64,000 nt of DNA from Myrica gale (taxonomy: Eukaryota > Streptophyta > Magnoliopsida > Fagales > Myricaceae), in contig OZ005610.1 in the NCBI GenBank assembly GCA_963930655.1, positions 12,219,001 through 12,283,000 on the forward strand. Direction: 5' to 3'. The notes below the pieces were generated by a model. The model made no database searches. It was not told the origin of the DNA and saw only the letters and a program-made list of their open reading frames with translations. Positions within the stretch are counted from its first letter, which is position 1, and each line of letters opens with the position of its first letter. Positions 21,269 to 33,040 of the stretch are shown piece by piece. Position numbers and translations under genes: made by a program.

Positions 21269-24218
21269 ATGGCGTCAGCTGATCCTCCTCCTCCTTCTTC
21301 TTATGTGCAAGATGTTTCTTCAACTGATGATAGCATCTCTAATCCTCTGTTTTTGCACAATGGTGATAGTCCAGGACAGATCCTGGTGTCTCAGCCTCTG
21401 AATGGTGAGAATTACTCTACATGGAGTCGTTCAATAGCTAAGGCTTTAAGTGCTAAAAACAAAACAGGTTTCATTGATGGAACTCTGGTGAAACCTGCTT
21501 CTTCTCATCCCAAACATGATGCTTGGATTCGTTGCAATGACATGGTACTGTCATGGTTGCTGAATTCTTTGAGCAAAGAACTTGCTGGAAGTGTCATTTA
21601 CAATGATACAGCAAGAGATCTGTGGCTCAATTTGAAGGAAAGATTTTCTCAGTCAAATGCTCCTAGGATCTTCCAATTGCAGAAGTCTATGGCAGATCTT
21701 TCACAAGATCAACTGACGGTTAGTTCCTATTATACAAAACTCCAAGTGTTTGTGGGACGAGCTAATCAACTACAGACCCTTGGCAAGCTGCTCCTGTGGA
21801 TGATTGAAAGTTGTTGCTGAGCATCAACAACAAGAGTATGTCATCAAGTTCTTAATGGGACTTAATGATACGTTTAGTCATATCAGAGGACAGATCCTGT
21901 TGATGGATCCTTTACCTCCAATCAATAAGGTTTTCTCTTTAGTCTTGCAAGAGGAAAGACAACGAGAAGTGGCCTCTATGGCCAAACCAAACTTTGAAGC
22001 TGCTGCCTTTGTCACTCAACATAATTCAGATGTTCATGCTTTTGCATCTCAGCATCGTCCAGCTGCTGCATATCGCACTGGTGTCAAACCTCCTGCAAAC
22101 CAGAATTTTCGCAAGGATCGCCCTATATGCAGTCACTGTGGATTCACGGGTCATATCATCGACAAATGTTACAAGTTACATGGATATCCTCTGGGATATA
22201 AGCCTACTCTATCTAAAAATTTCACTCCTACAGCTAATCATGTTTCTGTTTCTACAGATGATGCTAGTGAGCCTCCAAACAATTATATTTCTCAACAGCA
22301 ATATCAGCATTTGTTAAGCTTGATAAATTCTAACTCGTCCACACATAATGAATCTCCTGATTCTTCACATGTTGCCATGACATGCTCCTTACTTCCTACT
22401 CCACTCAGTAACATGGCAGGTACTTGTTCCAACCCATTGCAATCTTCAAATTCTTGGATAATAGATACTGGAGCCACTGACCATATGGTCGGCTCCAGCT
22501 CTTTGCTTCAAAATCTTCATTCTATTTCACCTACTTATGTCAAATTACCAAATGGCACTCTTGCTTCAGTTACTCACACTGGTACAATTCAGTTATCTTC
22601 AAATCTTGTTTTACATAATGTCCTATGTGTACCTTCCTTTGCTTTCAACTTAATTTCCGCAAACAAGTTAACCAATGATCTTAATTGTTGTTTGATTTTT
22701 CATAAAACTCATTGTTTTATCCAGGACCTGAGCACATGGATGACGATTGGAGTGGGTAAAACCTATAATGGTCTCTATTACTTGCTGTCATCTCAGAAAT
22801 CTTCATCACCAGTTGCTCTCTCTTCTGCTACAGCCACATCTCCACATACATGGCATTGTCGACTTGGTCACATGTCTCCTTCTCGTATGATGCTCTTACA
22901 TAAGCATTTACCAGAACTAAAATTACCTAATGAACATCTCAGTGATGTTTGTCCCTTAGCCAAACAGACTAGACTTCCTTTTCCACATAGTTCATCTTCT
23001 GCTCAATGTAAATTTGATCTTTTGCATTGTGACATTTGGGGTGCATTTTCTATTCCTACTATGAATGGATCTAGATACTTTCTTACTATTGTAGATGATT
23101 GTACTAGATCTGTTTGGGTGTATTTGATGACCCATAAATCTCAAACTCGTTCCATTCTTAAATCATTCATCACCTTGATTCAAAATCAATTTCACCTAAC
23201 TGTCAAACAAATTCGTACAGACAATGGCTTTGAATTTGGAATGCCAGATTTCTATGCTTCTCTTGGTATTTTACATCAAAGAAGTTGTGTTGATACACCC
23301 CAGCAAAATGGCATCGTCGAGCGTAAACATCGACATCTCTTAGAAGTAGCTAGAGCATTGCGGTTTCAAGCTCACTTACCTCTCTCATTTTGGGGTCATT
23401 GTCTTTTAACTGTAGTATACATAATAAACAGAATTCCAACTCCTCAGCTATTAAATCGATCTCCTTATGAACTACTGTTTGATTGCTCTCCTTCCTACAA
23501 ACATCTTAAAGTCTTTGGATGTTTGTGCTTTGCATCCACTTTAAAACAACATTGTCACAAATTTGCACCTAGAGCTCAAAAATGCCTCTTTCTTGGATAT
23601 CCATTTGGAGTCAAAGGTTATAAATTATATAACCTTGATTCTAAAACCACCTTTATCTCTCGAGATGTTATATTTCATGAACACATATTTCCTTTTGCAA
23701 ATTTGTCTCCTCCTTTAGCTGCTACTGATACTGTCATACCAGCTGCTATCCCAGATAATTTTTCTGCAAATCCAAGTCTTTCCAGCATATCTGTTCCTAG
23801 TCCAGATCTTCATTCTCATTCACATACCTTATCTGATTCATCTCCTTCTCTTCCTGTTGTTCCACCTTCACGAACATCTACTAGATCTAGGCATCTTCCA
23901 TCTTATCTTAAAGTCTATTATTGCAAACTAGCTTTACTCAATTCTCCTGCTTCATCCATGCACTCGGATTCTGCATCTCCAACAGCAGGTAAGCCTCATG
24001 ATATTTCTCATTTCCTTGGTTGTACAAAATTGTCTTCCTCACATTCAGCTTTTACTCTATCTGTTTCTACTCATGATGAACCAAATTTTTTTCACCAAGC
24101 CATTAAAGACCCTCTTTGGCAAAGGGCAATGAATGCTGAAATTTCTGCTCTTGAGTCAAATCATAATTGGATTCTCACTACATTACCTGCTAATAAAGAA
24201 GCAATTGGCTGTCGTTGA
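21269..24218 (+). pseudogene. Copia gag-protease-integrase region (frameshifted, ends in a premature stop)
   Basis: The first frame (21269-21820) codes the Copia gag N-terminus and UBN2-like capsid region (NYSTWSRSIAKAL, ARDLWLNLKERF). A frameshift near 21800 moves to the frame 21804-24218. This carries a CCHC knuckle (CSHCGFTGHIIDKC), the protease signature IIDTGATDHM, an integrase HHCC region in which the first Cys is replaced by Ser (SDVCPLAKQ), and the integrase core (RTDNGFEFG, then QQNGIVERKHRHLLE). Translation stops after GCR where the family has Trp (TGG to TGA). Functions are RNA packaging, polyprotein cleavage and cDNA integration; this copy cannot make them as one polyprotein. Confidence 0.93.
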
Positions 24219-25613
24219 ATTTATAAGATAAAATACAGATTCGATGGCTCGATTGAAAGGTATAAGGCTAGGTTGGTAGCTAAGGGGTATACCCAACAGG
24301 CCGGTCTTGATTATATGGATACTTTTTCTCCTGTTGCTAAATTAGTAACAGTGCGTTCTCTACTTGTTGTGGTGTCTATCAAGAATTGGTATTTACATCA
24401 ACTTGATGTAAATAATGTTTTCCTTCATGGGGATTTACATGAAGAGGTTTACATACAAATTCCACCTGGTTTTGGTAAACATGAAGCTGGTCAAGTCTGC
24501 AAACTCACAAAGTCCCTCTATGGACTTAAACAAGCATCCCCCGACAGTGGTTCAACAAGCTGTCCACTTTTCTTCTTCACTCGGGTTTTCAACAAGCAGC
24601 TTCTGATTCTACCATGTTTACTCTCACTAAGGGTGATATTTTCTTGTGTTGCTTATTTATGTTGATGATGTGCTGGTTGCTAGTAATAACCTTCAAGCCA
24701 TTGTTGACATCAAAGCTTCTCTACATGATCAGTTTCGAATTAAGGATCTTGGTCCTACAAAATATTTTCTTGGCCTTGAGGTAGCTCGATCACAGAAAGG
24801 GATTTCCTTGTGTCAAAGGAAATACACTTTGGATATACTCAAGGATAGTGGTTTCTCTGGTGCTCAACCCCTTACCATTCCTCTTGAGCAATCTGTCAAG
24901 TTAGATACTACTTCAGGAACTCTTCTTCCTGATCCTAGTGTTTATAGGAGATTGGTTGGGCGTCTCTTATACTTGAAAATTACCAGACCTAACTTGTCAT
25001 ATGCCATTCAAACTTTGAATCAATTTTTGGATAAACCCACAGAGTTCCATCTTCAAGCAGTTCATCGAATTCTTCGGTATCTTAAAACCACTCCAGGACA
25101 GGGATTATTTTTTTCTTCATCTTCAGCTTTACACTTGAAGGCATTCTCTGATTCGGATTGGGCCACTTGCCCGAATACACGAAGATCTATTACTGGCTAC
25201 TGTATTTTTCTTGGTGATTCCTTAATCTCCTGAAAATCGAAAAAGCAATCTACCATCTATAGATCCTCTGCTGAAGCAGAGTACAGGGCACTAGCAACAA
25301 CTACTTGTGAGCTGGTTTGGCTTACATTTGTTCTTCGGGATCTATATATTTCACATACTCAACCCGCTTTATTATTTTGTGATAATAAAGTTGCTCTTTA
25401 TATAGCTGAAAATCCTGTTTTTCATGAAAGAACAAAACATATAAAAATTGATTGTCATGTTGTACGTCAACATCTGCAGGTTCATGTAATTCGACTCTTA
25501 CATGTTTCAACACACACTCAATTAGCTGATTTGTTTACTAAGGCTTTACCTGCATCTAAGTTTCATTTTCTTTTGTCCAAGCTAAGTGTTTTGAATATAC
25601 ACACTTCAGCTTG
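24219..25613 (+). pseudogene. Copia reverse transcriptase and RNase H region (two frameshifts, one stop)
   Basis: The RT starts with [12 protein letters not shown] and contains [11 protein letters not shown] and YGLKQAS. Frame is lost near 24540 and regained near 24650, where the catalytic motif YVDDVLVAS appears (about 24655). A premature stop at 25231-25233 follows GDSLIS, again where Trp is expected. RNase H continues beyond with [18 protein letters not shown] and [12 protein letters not shown], and the natural end is near 25613. Typical Copia pol C-terminus, now broken. Confidence 0.92.
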
Positions 25614-25621
25614 AGGGGGCG
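25610..25621 (+). other. Polypurine tract of the Copia element
   Basis: TTGAGGGGGCG lies immediately upstream of the 3' LTR, the position of the plus-strand primer. Confidence 0.8.
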
Positions 25622-25870
25622 TGTGAAGATGTATCGGTAAAGTTCCAGAACAAAACTCCAAGCTCCAGATCAGCAGTGATTATCCAGCTCAGCTCAATTA
25701 GTTATAGACTTTGTTATCCTGCTATGTAATATTTCAGTTACAGCTTAGTCTATATAATGTCATTGTATCTTGTATTATGATTTACGAAATATACAAGAAT
25801 ATTTCATCACCTCTCTTTCTCTCTATCTCTCTGCTCCGTCCATATCCTTCCTCAATCTCTTAACTCTACA
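25622..25870 (+). repeat. 3' LTR of the Copia element
   Basis: 249 bp, same ends as the 5' LTR with four C-for-T differences. Followed by AATTA, which nearly matches AATTG before the 5' LTR. Confidence 0.95.
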
Positions 25871-26440
25871 AATTACCACAATACATAACACCAATATTCA
25901 CTCTCAACGGAGTTTGATCGTCCAATTGCCAGCAGAACAGAGAAGCACCTACCAGAAATGGTAAGCGTCGAATTGTTTCCTTCAAAAAAGAAAAAGAACA
26001 CCTTCGATTTTCTCAGCAACTTAAACTGGAACAAAAGGTTTTACTTCAATGAAAAGGAAACGACAAGCTGCCTGAATAAAGTCCATTTATTCACTCCACT
26101 TCCTGTTATGCTAATAGATTTCATTTCTACGACACTAAAATATCAGCACTATTGAAAGCTTAACTCCTACAAGTCTACGATATCACATTCTTTCCTTTTC
26201 CTCCATTTTCTCAGCAGCCAAACGAAATCCACACATAAAGCAAAATCATAAAACGTAGTGGCTAACCAGTTCTGCTTTTCCACTTTCACAAAAAACATAT
26301 AACAAACAAAGGAAAGAAAACCGTCTACAAAATTATAAAAAGCGTAGGACCTAAAATTTCATTTTCCCTTCTTCTTTTTTTTATTTTTCTGCATTTCCTC
26401 AGCGACCGTACAAAACCCAAAACTAACGAACTTGTTTACC

Positions 26441-26540
26441 TGCAACTCCTTTCGCATCCCAATCTGTAGAAAATTAGATCCTGTCTTAGCGGACGGAGAG
26501 AGAGAGAGAGACTCGGGAGTCGGGAGGGAATCGGAGAGCT
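26441..26540 (-). other. Probable NHX 5'-UTR exon and donor site
   Basis: Read on the minus strand, a CT-rich leader (complement of the GA run at 26497-26511) is followed by AGGAGTTGCAG|GTAAACAAG, a strong donor at 26440/26439. Plausible acceptors lie within 20 bp above the NHX ATG (TTGAG|GTTACTTC). NHX genes commonly have an intron in the 5' leader. If right, the leader intron is about 5.8 kb and 4.9 kb of it is the Copia element. The exon start is a guess and no transcript was seen. Confidence 0.5.
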
Positions 26541-27418
26541 AAGTTTGACAGTTGAAAGACCGCGAAAGGACGGTGCCGGGGGGGGGGGGTGCGGACCGGT
26601 AAGAGAAGATAAAGCTAAAACTTATGCCGAAGCCGTTGGATCAGAAACAAAGATGGCGGGGATCCAGAAGTGTGAAATCGAATTAACGAATACAGGCTGT
26701 TGGGACCCACGGGGGATACCTTGTTGTGGAGTCCAAGCTAGTATTTGCCGTTGGGGAGAAGGAAATATCCGATGCAGGACTAAACTAATGGCTACCGTCT
26801 GTCTCTGGGGACATCCAATGGTCAATATTATTCTGTTTCTCTTATTTTCTTTTTACTTTTTTAGTTTCTTATAAGAATTACCTGCCTCAGTTGCTACCAA
26901 GTACCACCTGATAAATTTGTTATTTTGAGACTTTTTTTATATTGATTATTCTTTGCCGCTTTTGTCCCAACCATCCAACCTCATTGTCCTCGGTGTCTTT
27001 TGTTTTGACTAGGTCAGAGGAAAGAGACGTTGTCCAACTTCGATTAGTACTTTAGGTCGGTTCCACATATTATATTATTAAAAAATTGACAAATCAAAGC
27101 CTTGGTAGATGTACATCGTACGTAGACAAATAGGTGAGGGAAAAGGGAAGCTCGGATTGGATCACGTGAAGAGTTGTTGGTTGTGTGATTGGTCTTTTGA
27201 ACTTCAACGTTTCTTGGGCTCAATAATAGAGCCCGGCCCAGCTCCATCTCATCCCAGTCCTTCTACAACCTTTCTCCAAACACATTGTTAATATTACTTG
27301 AGAGCTCCTAATTCATTAAAATTACATTTTTACCCCCTAAATTTCAAAAAATCCCAATACCCATCCGAAAAATCAAAACTTTTTAAAAAATCCTACACAA
27401 ACTTTAATATTTTTTCAA
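26541..27418. other. Intergenic, likely NHX promoter side
   Basis: Contains a G-run at 26580-26590 and no supported ORF. The minus-strand promoter of NHX should lie in the first few hundred bases. Otherwise AT-rich with nothing recognised. Confidence 0.45.
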
Positions 27419-28959
27419 GAGAAATTGACAATTTTGTCTCTGAGTTTTTGGCACTTTTTTAATTTAGTCCTTCACTTTCAATCTTCAAAAATTTAATCCT
27501 TGATTATTCTTTTTTTTTTACAAAAACACCATTTCATCACTCCTCTATCCAAATATTTAACGATGATCTCTGCCACGTCAGTAAAGATGACACATAGTAT
27601 CACTGTGGCGCCAGATCAGAAGGACAGCTCGCCTAAATCAAAACGTCATCGTCCTAACTGTTATACAAATGCATATGTGATTTACCCAAATGCTCTTACA
27701 CTCAAAACGCAGCACTGCACCCATACATCATTGAAAACTCAGCCAAAACAGGACACAGCAAAAAAAGTGAAACACATCCATCTCTTTGTTGTCCTGCCAA
27801 AAAAAGTGAAACACACCCATCACGTTGTCGTTGTCCTTGCAGCAAAAAAAAACACCCATGTCATTGAACTTTTTCAAACGTCGTCATCTTGCATAAATAG
27901 AAACTACAGGAAAAAAAACATCCATCTTAACGCAACGCACAGGCAGAGAGAGTTCCCCAAAATGTTGTCACAGCACGAAAACGGTGTCGCAACACTTAAA
28001 CACAATGCAGAGGCAAAGAGAGCTCACTAAATTTGCAGATTTTTCAATGTTTTCAGAGTGCCAAAATTCCCCCCACTATGAGCCCTAGTGTGATCTGCTG
28101 TGAAACTTTGAAATTTTCCCTTTGCTACTGTGTGTTTTCCTTTACCTTCTGAGTTTGAATCAACGCCGGAGCAAAATCCAAGTTTGGGTCGTGTGGAAGC
28201 TGACAGAGGATGCCAAGTACTCTCTACGAAGTGGGTCACCATGTAGTTTAGTTAAGCTCAATTATCATCCGTGCATAGTTACTTATTCATCAACTAAAAA
28301 TTCTCAAAGAATCTCAGTTTCCAGATCCACAACATAACTAACAGCCATTTCATAATCCACCCAACTGAATCTAATAACAATACAAGGGAACCCAAATTTT
28401 GAATTGAACGGCTTACCTTTTCAAAGACATTTCGAAGCTCCTCTGCAACTCAGAAGGAAGGACGTAATCGTTTGTAGCTACTATCGGGAGGAAATCTTCC
28501 TTTGTTTGTTGCTGCTATCGGGGGTTCTAGGGCAAATAAGAAATAGGAGAAATCTGGGTTGGGAGATTTGTGTTTTGAGCTGTAGGAGGTGGGTTCGTTC
28601 TGTGTTTTTTTCTTTTTTGTTTTGCCAGGACGACAACGTTTAGTTTAGTTCAATGACGTATGGGTGCAGTGTTGTGTTTTGAGTGTAAGGGTGTTTGGGT
28701 AAATCACATATGCATTTGTATAAAAGCTAGGATGACCACGTTTTGATTTAGGTGAGATGTCCCTTTGATCTGGCGCCACAGTGATGCCACGTGTCATCTT
28801 CGCTGACGTGGCAGAGAGCATCGTTAAATATTTGGACGGAGGAGTGACAAAAGGGTGTTTTTGTAAAAAAAATATTCAATGACTAAATTTTTGAAGATTG
28901 AAAGTGAAAGACTAAATTGAAAAATACCCAAAACCCAGGGACTAAATTGTGAATTTCCC
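27419..28959. mobile_element. Mutator-like (MULE) non-autonomous element with long terminal inverted repeats
   Basis: Two inverted arms of at least 320 bp (27419 to about 27800, and about 28610 to 28959) share GRGAAATTSACAATTT at the tips, TCACTTTCAATCTTCAAAAA, ACAAATGCATATGTGATTTA and CACTGCACCCATAC. The arms are too long for hAT or Tourist elements and fit MULE TIRs. Candidate 9-bp duplications (27410-27418 and 28960-28968) agree at 7 of 9 positions but are AT-rich. No transposase is visible. The interior (about 27900-28600) is less AT-rich and, on the minus strand, looks like a leader plus a short first exon with a donor. Confidence 0.8.
28417..28600 (-). other. Gene-fragment-like interior of the MULE
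   Basis: On the minus strand a leader-like stretch with GCAGCAACAAACAAAGGAAG runs to ATGTCTTTGAAAAG and then GTAAGC, a good donor at 28416/28415, followed by T-rich intron-like sequence. A second exon-like open stretch lies at about 28242-28138. This is how captured host exons look in Pack-MULEs, but I recognise no protein, and it could be the element's own 5' region. Confidence 0.35.
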
Positions 28960-29273
28960 TTTTTAAAAAAAATTATAACAAATATTCTCTCTCCATACTT
29001 TTTCACCTAATTTTAATATTTTTTTTATTAAACAATTACATCAAATCATCTTTCCCTACATCTTTTACAAACTCTAATAAAAATTAAATATCTTTAAAAC
29101 TTTTCACCAACTTTTACACAAAAACCTATAAAACTCAAATCTACGTAAATATTCACAATTCTATCAAAAATCCTAAAAATCTTACAATTTTTTACAAAAC
29201 GAACATCAGTGAAGCTTCTCTTCTTTGGTATTCGCTTTGGGAGTTTCTTATGCAGTTTATATAAGTCTTAATA

Positions 29274-32200
29274 CAGTGGCAGAACCGGGAATGAATTTGA
29301 AGGAGGACAAACTCCTAAGGGAAAATGACAAAAAAAATACTACGTAATGCAAAAAAGTATCTTAGAGTTAAAATATCGATTATTAAAGACTAAAAACATT
29401 AAAAAAATATATATTGAAATACATGTACCGTACTATTTGCTGAGACTGAGAGATGTAAATTGGATCCTACGGGCCTGCATCTTTTGAAAACGTTGCAAAA
29501 TAACTTCGTTCTCAATAGTTTCAAAAAGTTCTCTCTCGATGTATACTATCATACAATCATTCATACAGTCATCTCTCATCTTATTACGCAAGTCAGTCTT
29601 GATAATCTTCATCGCAGAGAACACTCTCTCAACAGTTGCAGATGTAACTGGTAAGAGCAATGTCAACTCAATAAGGAGATAAACCAGTGGATACATAGTA
29701 TGATTTTTTGTCTTAATCATCTTCACAGCTAGGCTTCCAATATCTTGAAGCCCAGAAAAAACATCATTATTTCTTATATCATAAATGTAGGTGTGAAGTT
29801 GATCTCTAAGTATCATATGATCAGCTGTTGAGGGATAAAGCTCAGCAAGATGAAAGTAACTTAGCATGATCAAATGCTGAGAATGAGTTCCTTGGATCAA
29901 GACATGCTATGCAAAAAAGTAACTTCGTACTTACTTCTATAATTTGGCAAAAAACTTTCACATGAAAATGATGCAAATAAGTATTTGTTTGCCCCTAGTC
30001 CTACGCCAAGGCCGACCGCGAATTGGAATAATGTCTTTCATATTGGGCACAGTGATATAATTATTCACATAAAAGGTTTTGACTTCTTCCAAAAAAGCAT
30101 CTCATTTCATCTTCACCAAATCCTGCAACCGACACTTCATAACTCCAACCAAAGTCATAGCATTAACAATGTCTTGATCCTTTCACTGTAAGGCCTGTGA
30201 AATTAATTCATAATTCCCATTATATTCCTCAACAAATGCATAGTGAATACAAAGTCGAAGTTTTGCATTTTTTTTCCATCAAACTAAGAGCCATGGATCT
30301 TTGTTCTGAGCAAGTGTCATCCTCGTTTACGTTTTCAAGCACATCAAACACTGTTGACCACATAGTTAAAGGATGGATTTATTGTAAGTGGTATGAACCC
30401 TAACGAGTATCATCTGGTCGTGCGAGATTGTTTCTTGATTTATGCCCCTTCCACTATAAATGTCTCCCATATCCAACCGCTCCACTATCTTCCCATGTTG
30501 ACTTTACTGAAGAATATATTTCATTTTACAAGAAGCTCCGACTATATTTAGAGTAAAAGAAGTATAATTAAAAAAAATATAAAACTTGAGCGTTATTCTT
30601 TGCAATAGCCACAATAACCAATTGAAGTTTGTGAGCAAAACAATGGATATAGATAGCAGAAGGATTGTTCCTCAAAATGAGCGATTTCAAACCATTGAAC
30701 TCACCTTGCATGTTTGATGCCCCATCATACCCTTGACCTCTCAATCTGGATATTGATAACTTGTGTCTTGCAAACAATTTGTCTATAGCATTTTTAAAGA
30801 TTGGAGCAAGTGTCGGTAACATGTTCAACACCAAGAAACATTTCTATCGCATGTCCACGTTTGTTCACATATCTCAAAACTACTGACATTTGCTCATTCA
30901 CTGACGTATCTCGAGACTCATCAACTATAAGTGAAAAATATTCGTCCCAATATCTTTAATAATGGCAAGTATGATCTCCGATGTAGCAACATTCACCAAT
31001 TCCTTCTGAGTTTTTTGAGAAGTCATTTGGTTTTTTCCAGAATCATTAAGATTAGTTGTCTTAGCAACATTTTCATTACTTAAGTTGTACCATTCCAATA
31101 GCTCAAGAAAATTATCATTCTTCGTTGAACTCTTGGACTCGTCATGACCACGAAAAGCTAATCTTTACCCAAAAGATAACGAATAAAATTTAAAATCGCT
31201 GTCAAACGTGTACGATACGCATTCTCTACATCGTGCCCTTATGCGGATAACATGTGTGACACACTTTGTCTCTGATTTCTGAGTGCTTCTCATTGTCTTA
31301 TAGCATCATTGTGAGCACTATTACATACACCAACATGCTCACCAAAAACCTTCACTACCTTTTTTCAATTGCTAAATCTAGTAGATGTAAACACATATTT
31401 CCCGAATCTTGCACCTCTAGGTCGCCTAAACAGATAACACCACAAGCAATACGCCGCATCCTTTGATACACTATATTCCAACCACTCTTAATCTTTGAAT
31501 CGTGACTCCCTAAAACCCCTCATTGTTTTCCCATATGGCTTCTTAGGAAAATCATGTACAAGCGGTTGAAAGTGACTTTTGATCAAGTACTCCCTACGAA
31601 TTTGATCCTTAATCCCAACATTATAGTCTTCAATGCGTTTTCTCAACCCTGTGTCAGCAATAATATCATCCGGACTAAATAAAAGTCGAGGTTTTTTCGA
31701 ATTAGTATCTGTTTCAGAACTAGTAGCCACGTTAGGAGTATTAGACGACTCCTCGTTGGTTGGCTTTTTATCAAAAACTTATCCATTATCTAAAGAAAAC
31801 AAAAATTCATCAACCAAAAGTGGTAATAACATTAAATTGACATATTTCAAAAAATGAAGATTTTAACATGGAAATGTGAACAAAGACATAAGGTCCAGTC
31901 TTTTGGAACAAAGCAATAGATTTTATCTCACTTGATACTTTTTTTCTCTGTTAATAATGCAAGGAAACATCATTTTAGGGCGATTCCCTATATGAGCCAT
32001 CTATCCAATCTACTTAGAAGTGACTCTTATAACGATATGTTAAAATCAAATTAATATATATTATTATTAATCGAAATATAAATCTCTAACTTACTTGGAG
32101 CATGGGATATGAATTTATTTTTAAATTTCAAGTCCTTTTTTCTACATTGGGACTGAACAATACAACAATAATTTTCCTCTATCAAAATGAGCAAAAAAGC

Positions 32201-32966
32201 ACAGATAGTTCTACAATTCCTGTCACCTGAAGTAATAAGTCCAGACTAAGATGCACTAAGGACTAAACAGACAAGTGGACACTAAATACTAGACTCTCCA
32301 AAATGATGAATTTTACAGCAGGAAACCCATCATTTACAGATTCTGAAATCTGAGCTTATTCAAACAGAAGCTAATTCATTAATTTCCAATTACCAAAAGT
32401 TAAAAGCAATTAAATATGGCTGCAAAAGTGATCGATGTTTACTAGGCTACATCTCCCTAATTCAAGAAAATATGACTGCACTATACAAAAACCCTATTCG
32501 AATAATGGAATGGGTATTTCCCAAGGAAGAACAAGTAGGATTAAATGCCGCAATTTCGCAAAGGCCTTCAAAGTTCAAAGTGCAGTTGAATCTCCAAGGA
32601 AGAATTCTGGACCTACCTCGCGGGAGATGTCCTTCGGCGAATTGGCTTCACTACAGCAACTGTCGGGAATGAGATTAGAGAAGCTGCCGCCGGAAATTGA
32701 AAGGATTCGCAACAAAGCAATGAAGAAAGCAAACCTCCTGAGAGGAGAGGGAGACCGGCGTGGAGGAGCTAAGAGGAGAGGAGAGGAAGGAACTAAGAAA
32801 GAAAAAAAGGGGGCGGGCTGGGCTGGGCTGGGCTGCTTGGGCCTAGGTGAGGGTTGAAGCATCTGGACAGGCAAGGGGCGGACCTGATTAAAAAAAAGGT
32901 GTAAATATTATTTTTGGGAAGCCAATCGGGGCGGTGGCCCCTGTTCGCCCCCTCCCTCGGCCAATG
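29274..32966 (-). mobile_element. hAT-superfamily element with degenerate DUF4371/TTF-type transposase gene
   Basis: The left end starts CAGTGGCAGA and the right end, inverted, CATTGGCCGA, resembling CAGTGGC hAT termini. Flanking octamers TCTTAATA (29266-29273) and TCCCAATA (32967-32974) match at 6 of 8, consistent with an 8-bp target duplication. The transposase remnant occupies 31795-29433. The upstream part (to 32966) is GC-rich with a GGGCT run (32811-32832) and probably held its promoter. The exact right boundary is less sure than the left. Confidence 0.65.
29433..31795 (-). pseudogene. hAT transposase pseudogene (zinc finger MYM-type 1-like: TTF zinc finger, DUF4371, hAT dimerisation)
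   Basis: Minus-strand order: N-terminus MDKFLIKSQP (31795), a frame break, then FSPDDIIADTGLRKRIEDYN (about 31670); TTF-type zinc finger region (EWLEYSVSKDAAYCLWCYLF, about 31470); DUF4371/RNase H-like core with GQGYDGASNMQGEFNGLKSL and HCFAHKLQLV (about 30740-30620); C-terminal hAT dimerisation domain with LPVTSATVERVFSAMKIIKT (about 29660-29600). The family catalyses cut-and-paste transposition. Stops and frameshifts between the blocks (for example after SRFKD at 31488) make it inactive. Confidence 0.85.
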
Positions 32967-33040
32967 TCCCAATATCTTACAATGTGGTAGGCGTTCAAAA
33001 TTTTAAGAAATGTCATATTTCGCTAATTAAATGGTAAAAT

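Larger units (their letters stand above)
20981..25870 (+). mobile_element. Nearly complete Ty1/Copia retrotransposon, recently inserted, non-autonomous by mutation
   Basis: The element has 249-bp LTRs at both ends, a primer-binding site right after the 5' LTR, gag, protease, integrase, RT and RNase H in Copia order, and a purine-rich tract before the 3' LTR. The outer flanks read AATTG and AATTA, a 4-of-5 match to a target duplication. The LTRs differ at four positions (about 1.6 percent), so insertion is recent on a plant timescale. Frameshifts near 21800, 24540 and 24650 and stops at 24216-24218 and 25231-25233 disable the coding region. It lies upstream of NHX and opposite to it, apparently within the NHX 5'-UTR intron. 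Confidence 0.93.

Noticed and set aside
27500..28030. 176-residue ORF
   Set aside because: It lies across the left TIR and interior of the MULE; the composition reflects the repeat, with no domain.
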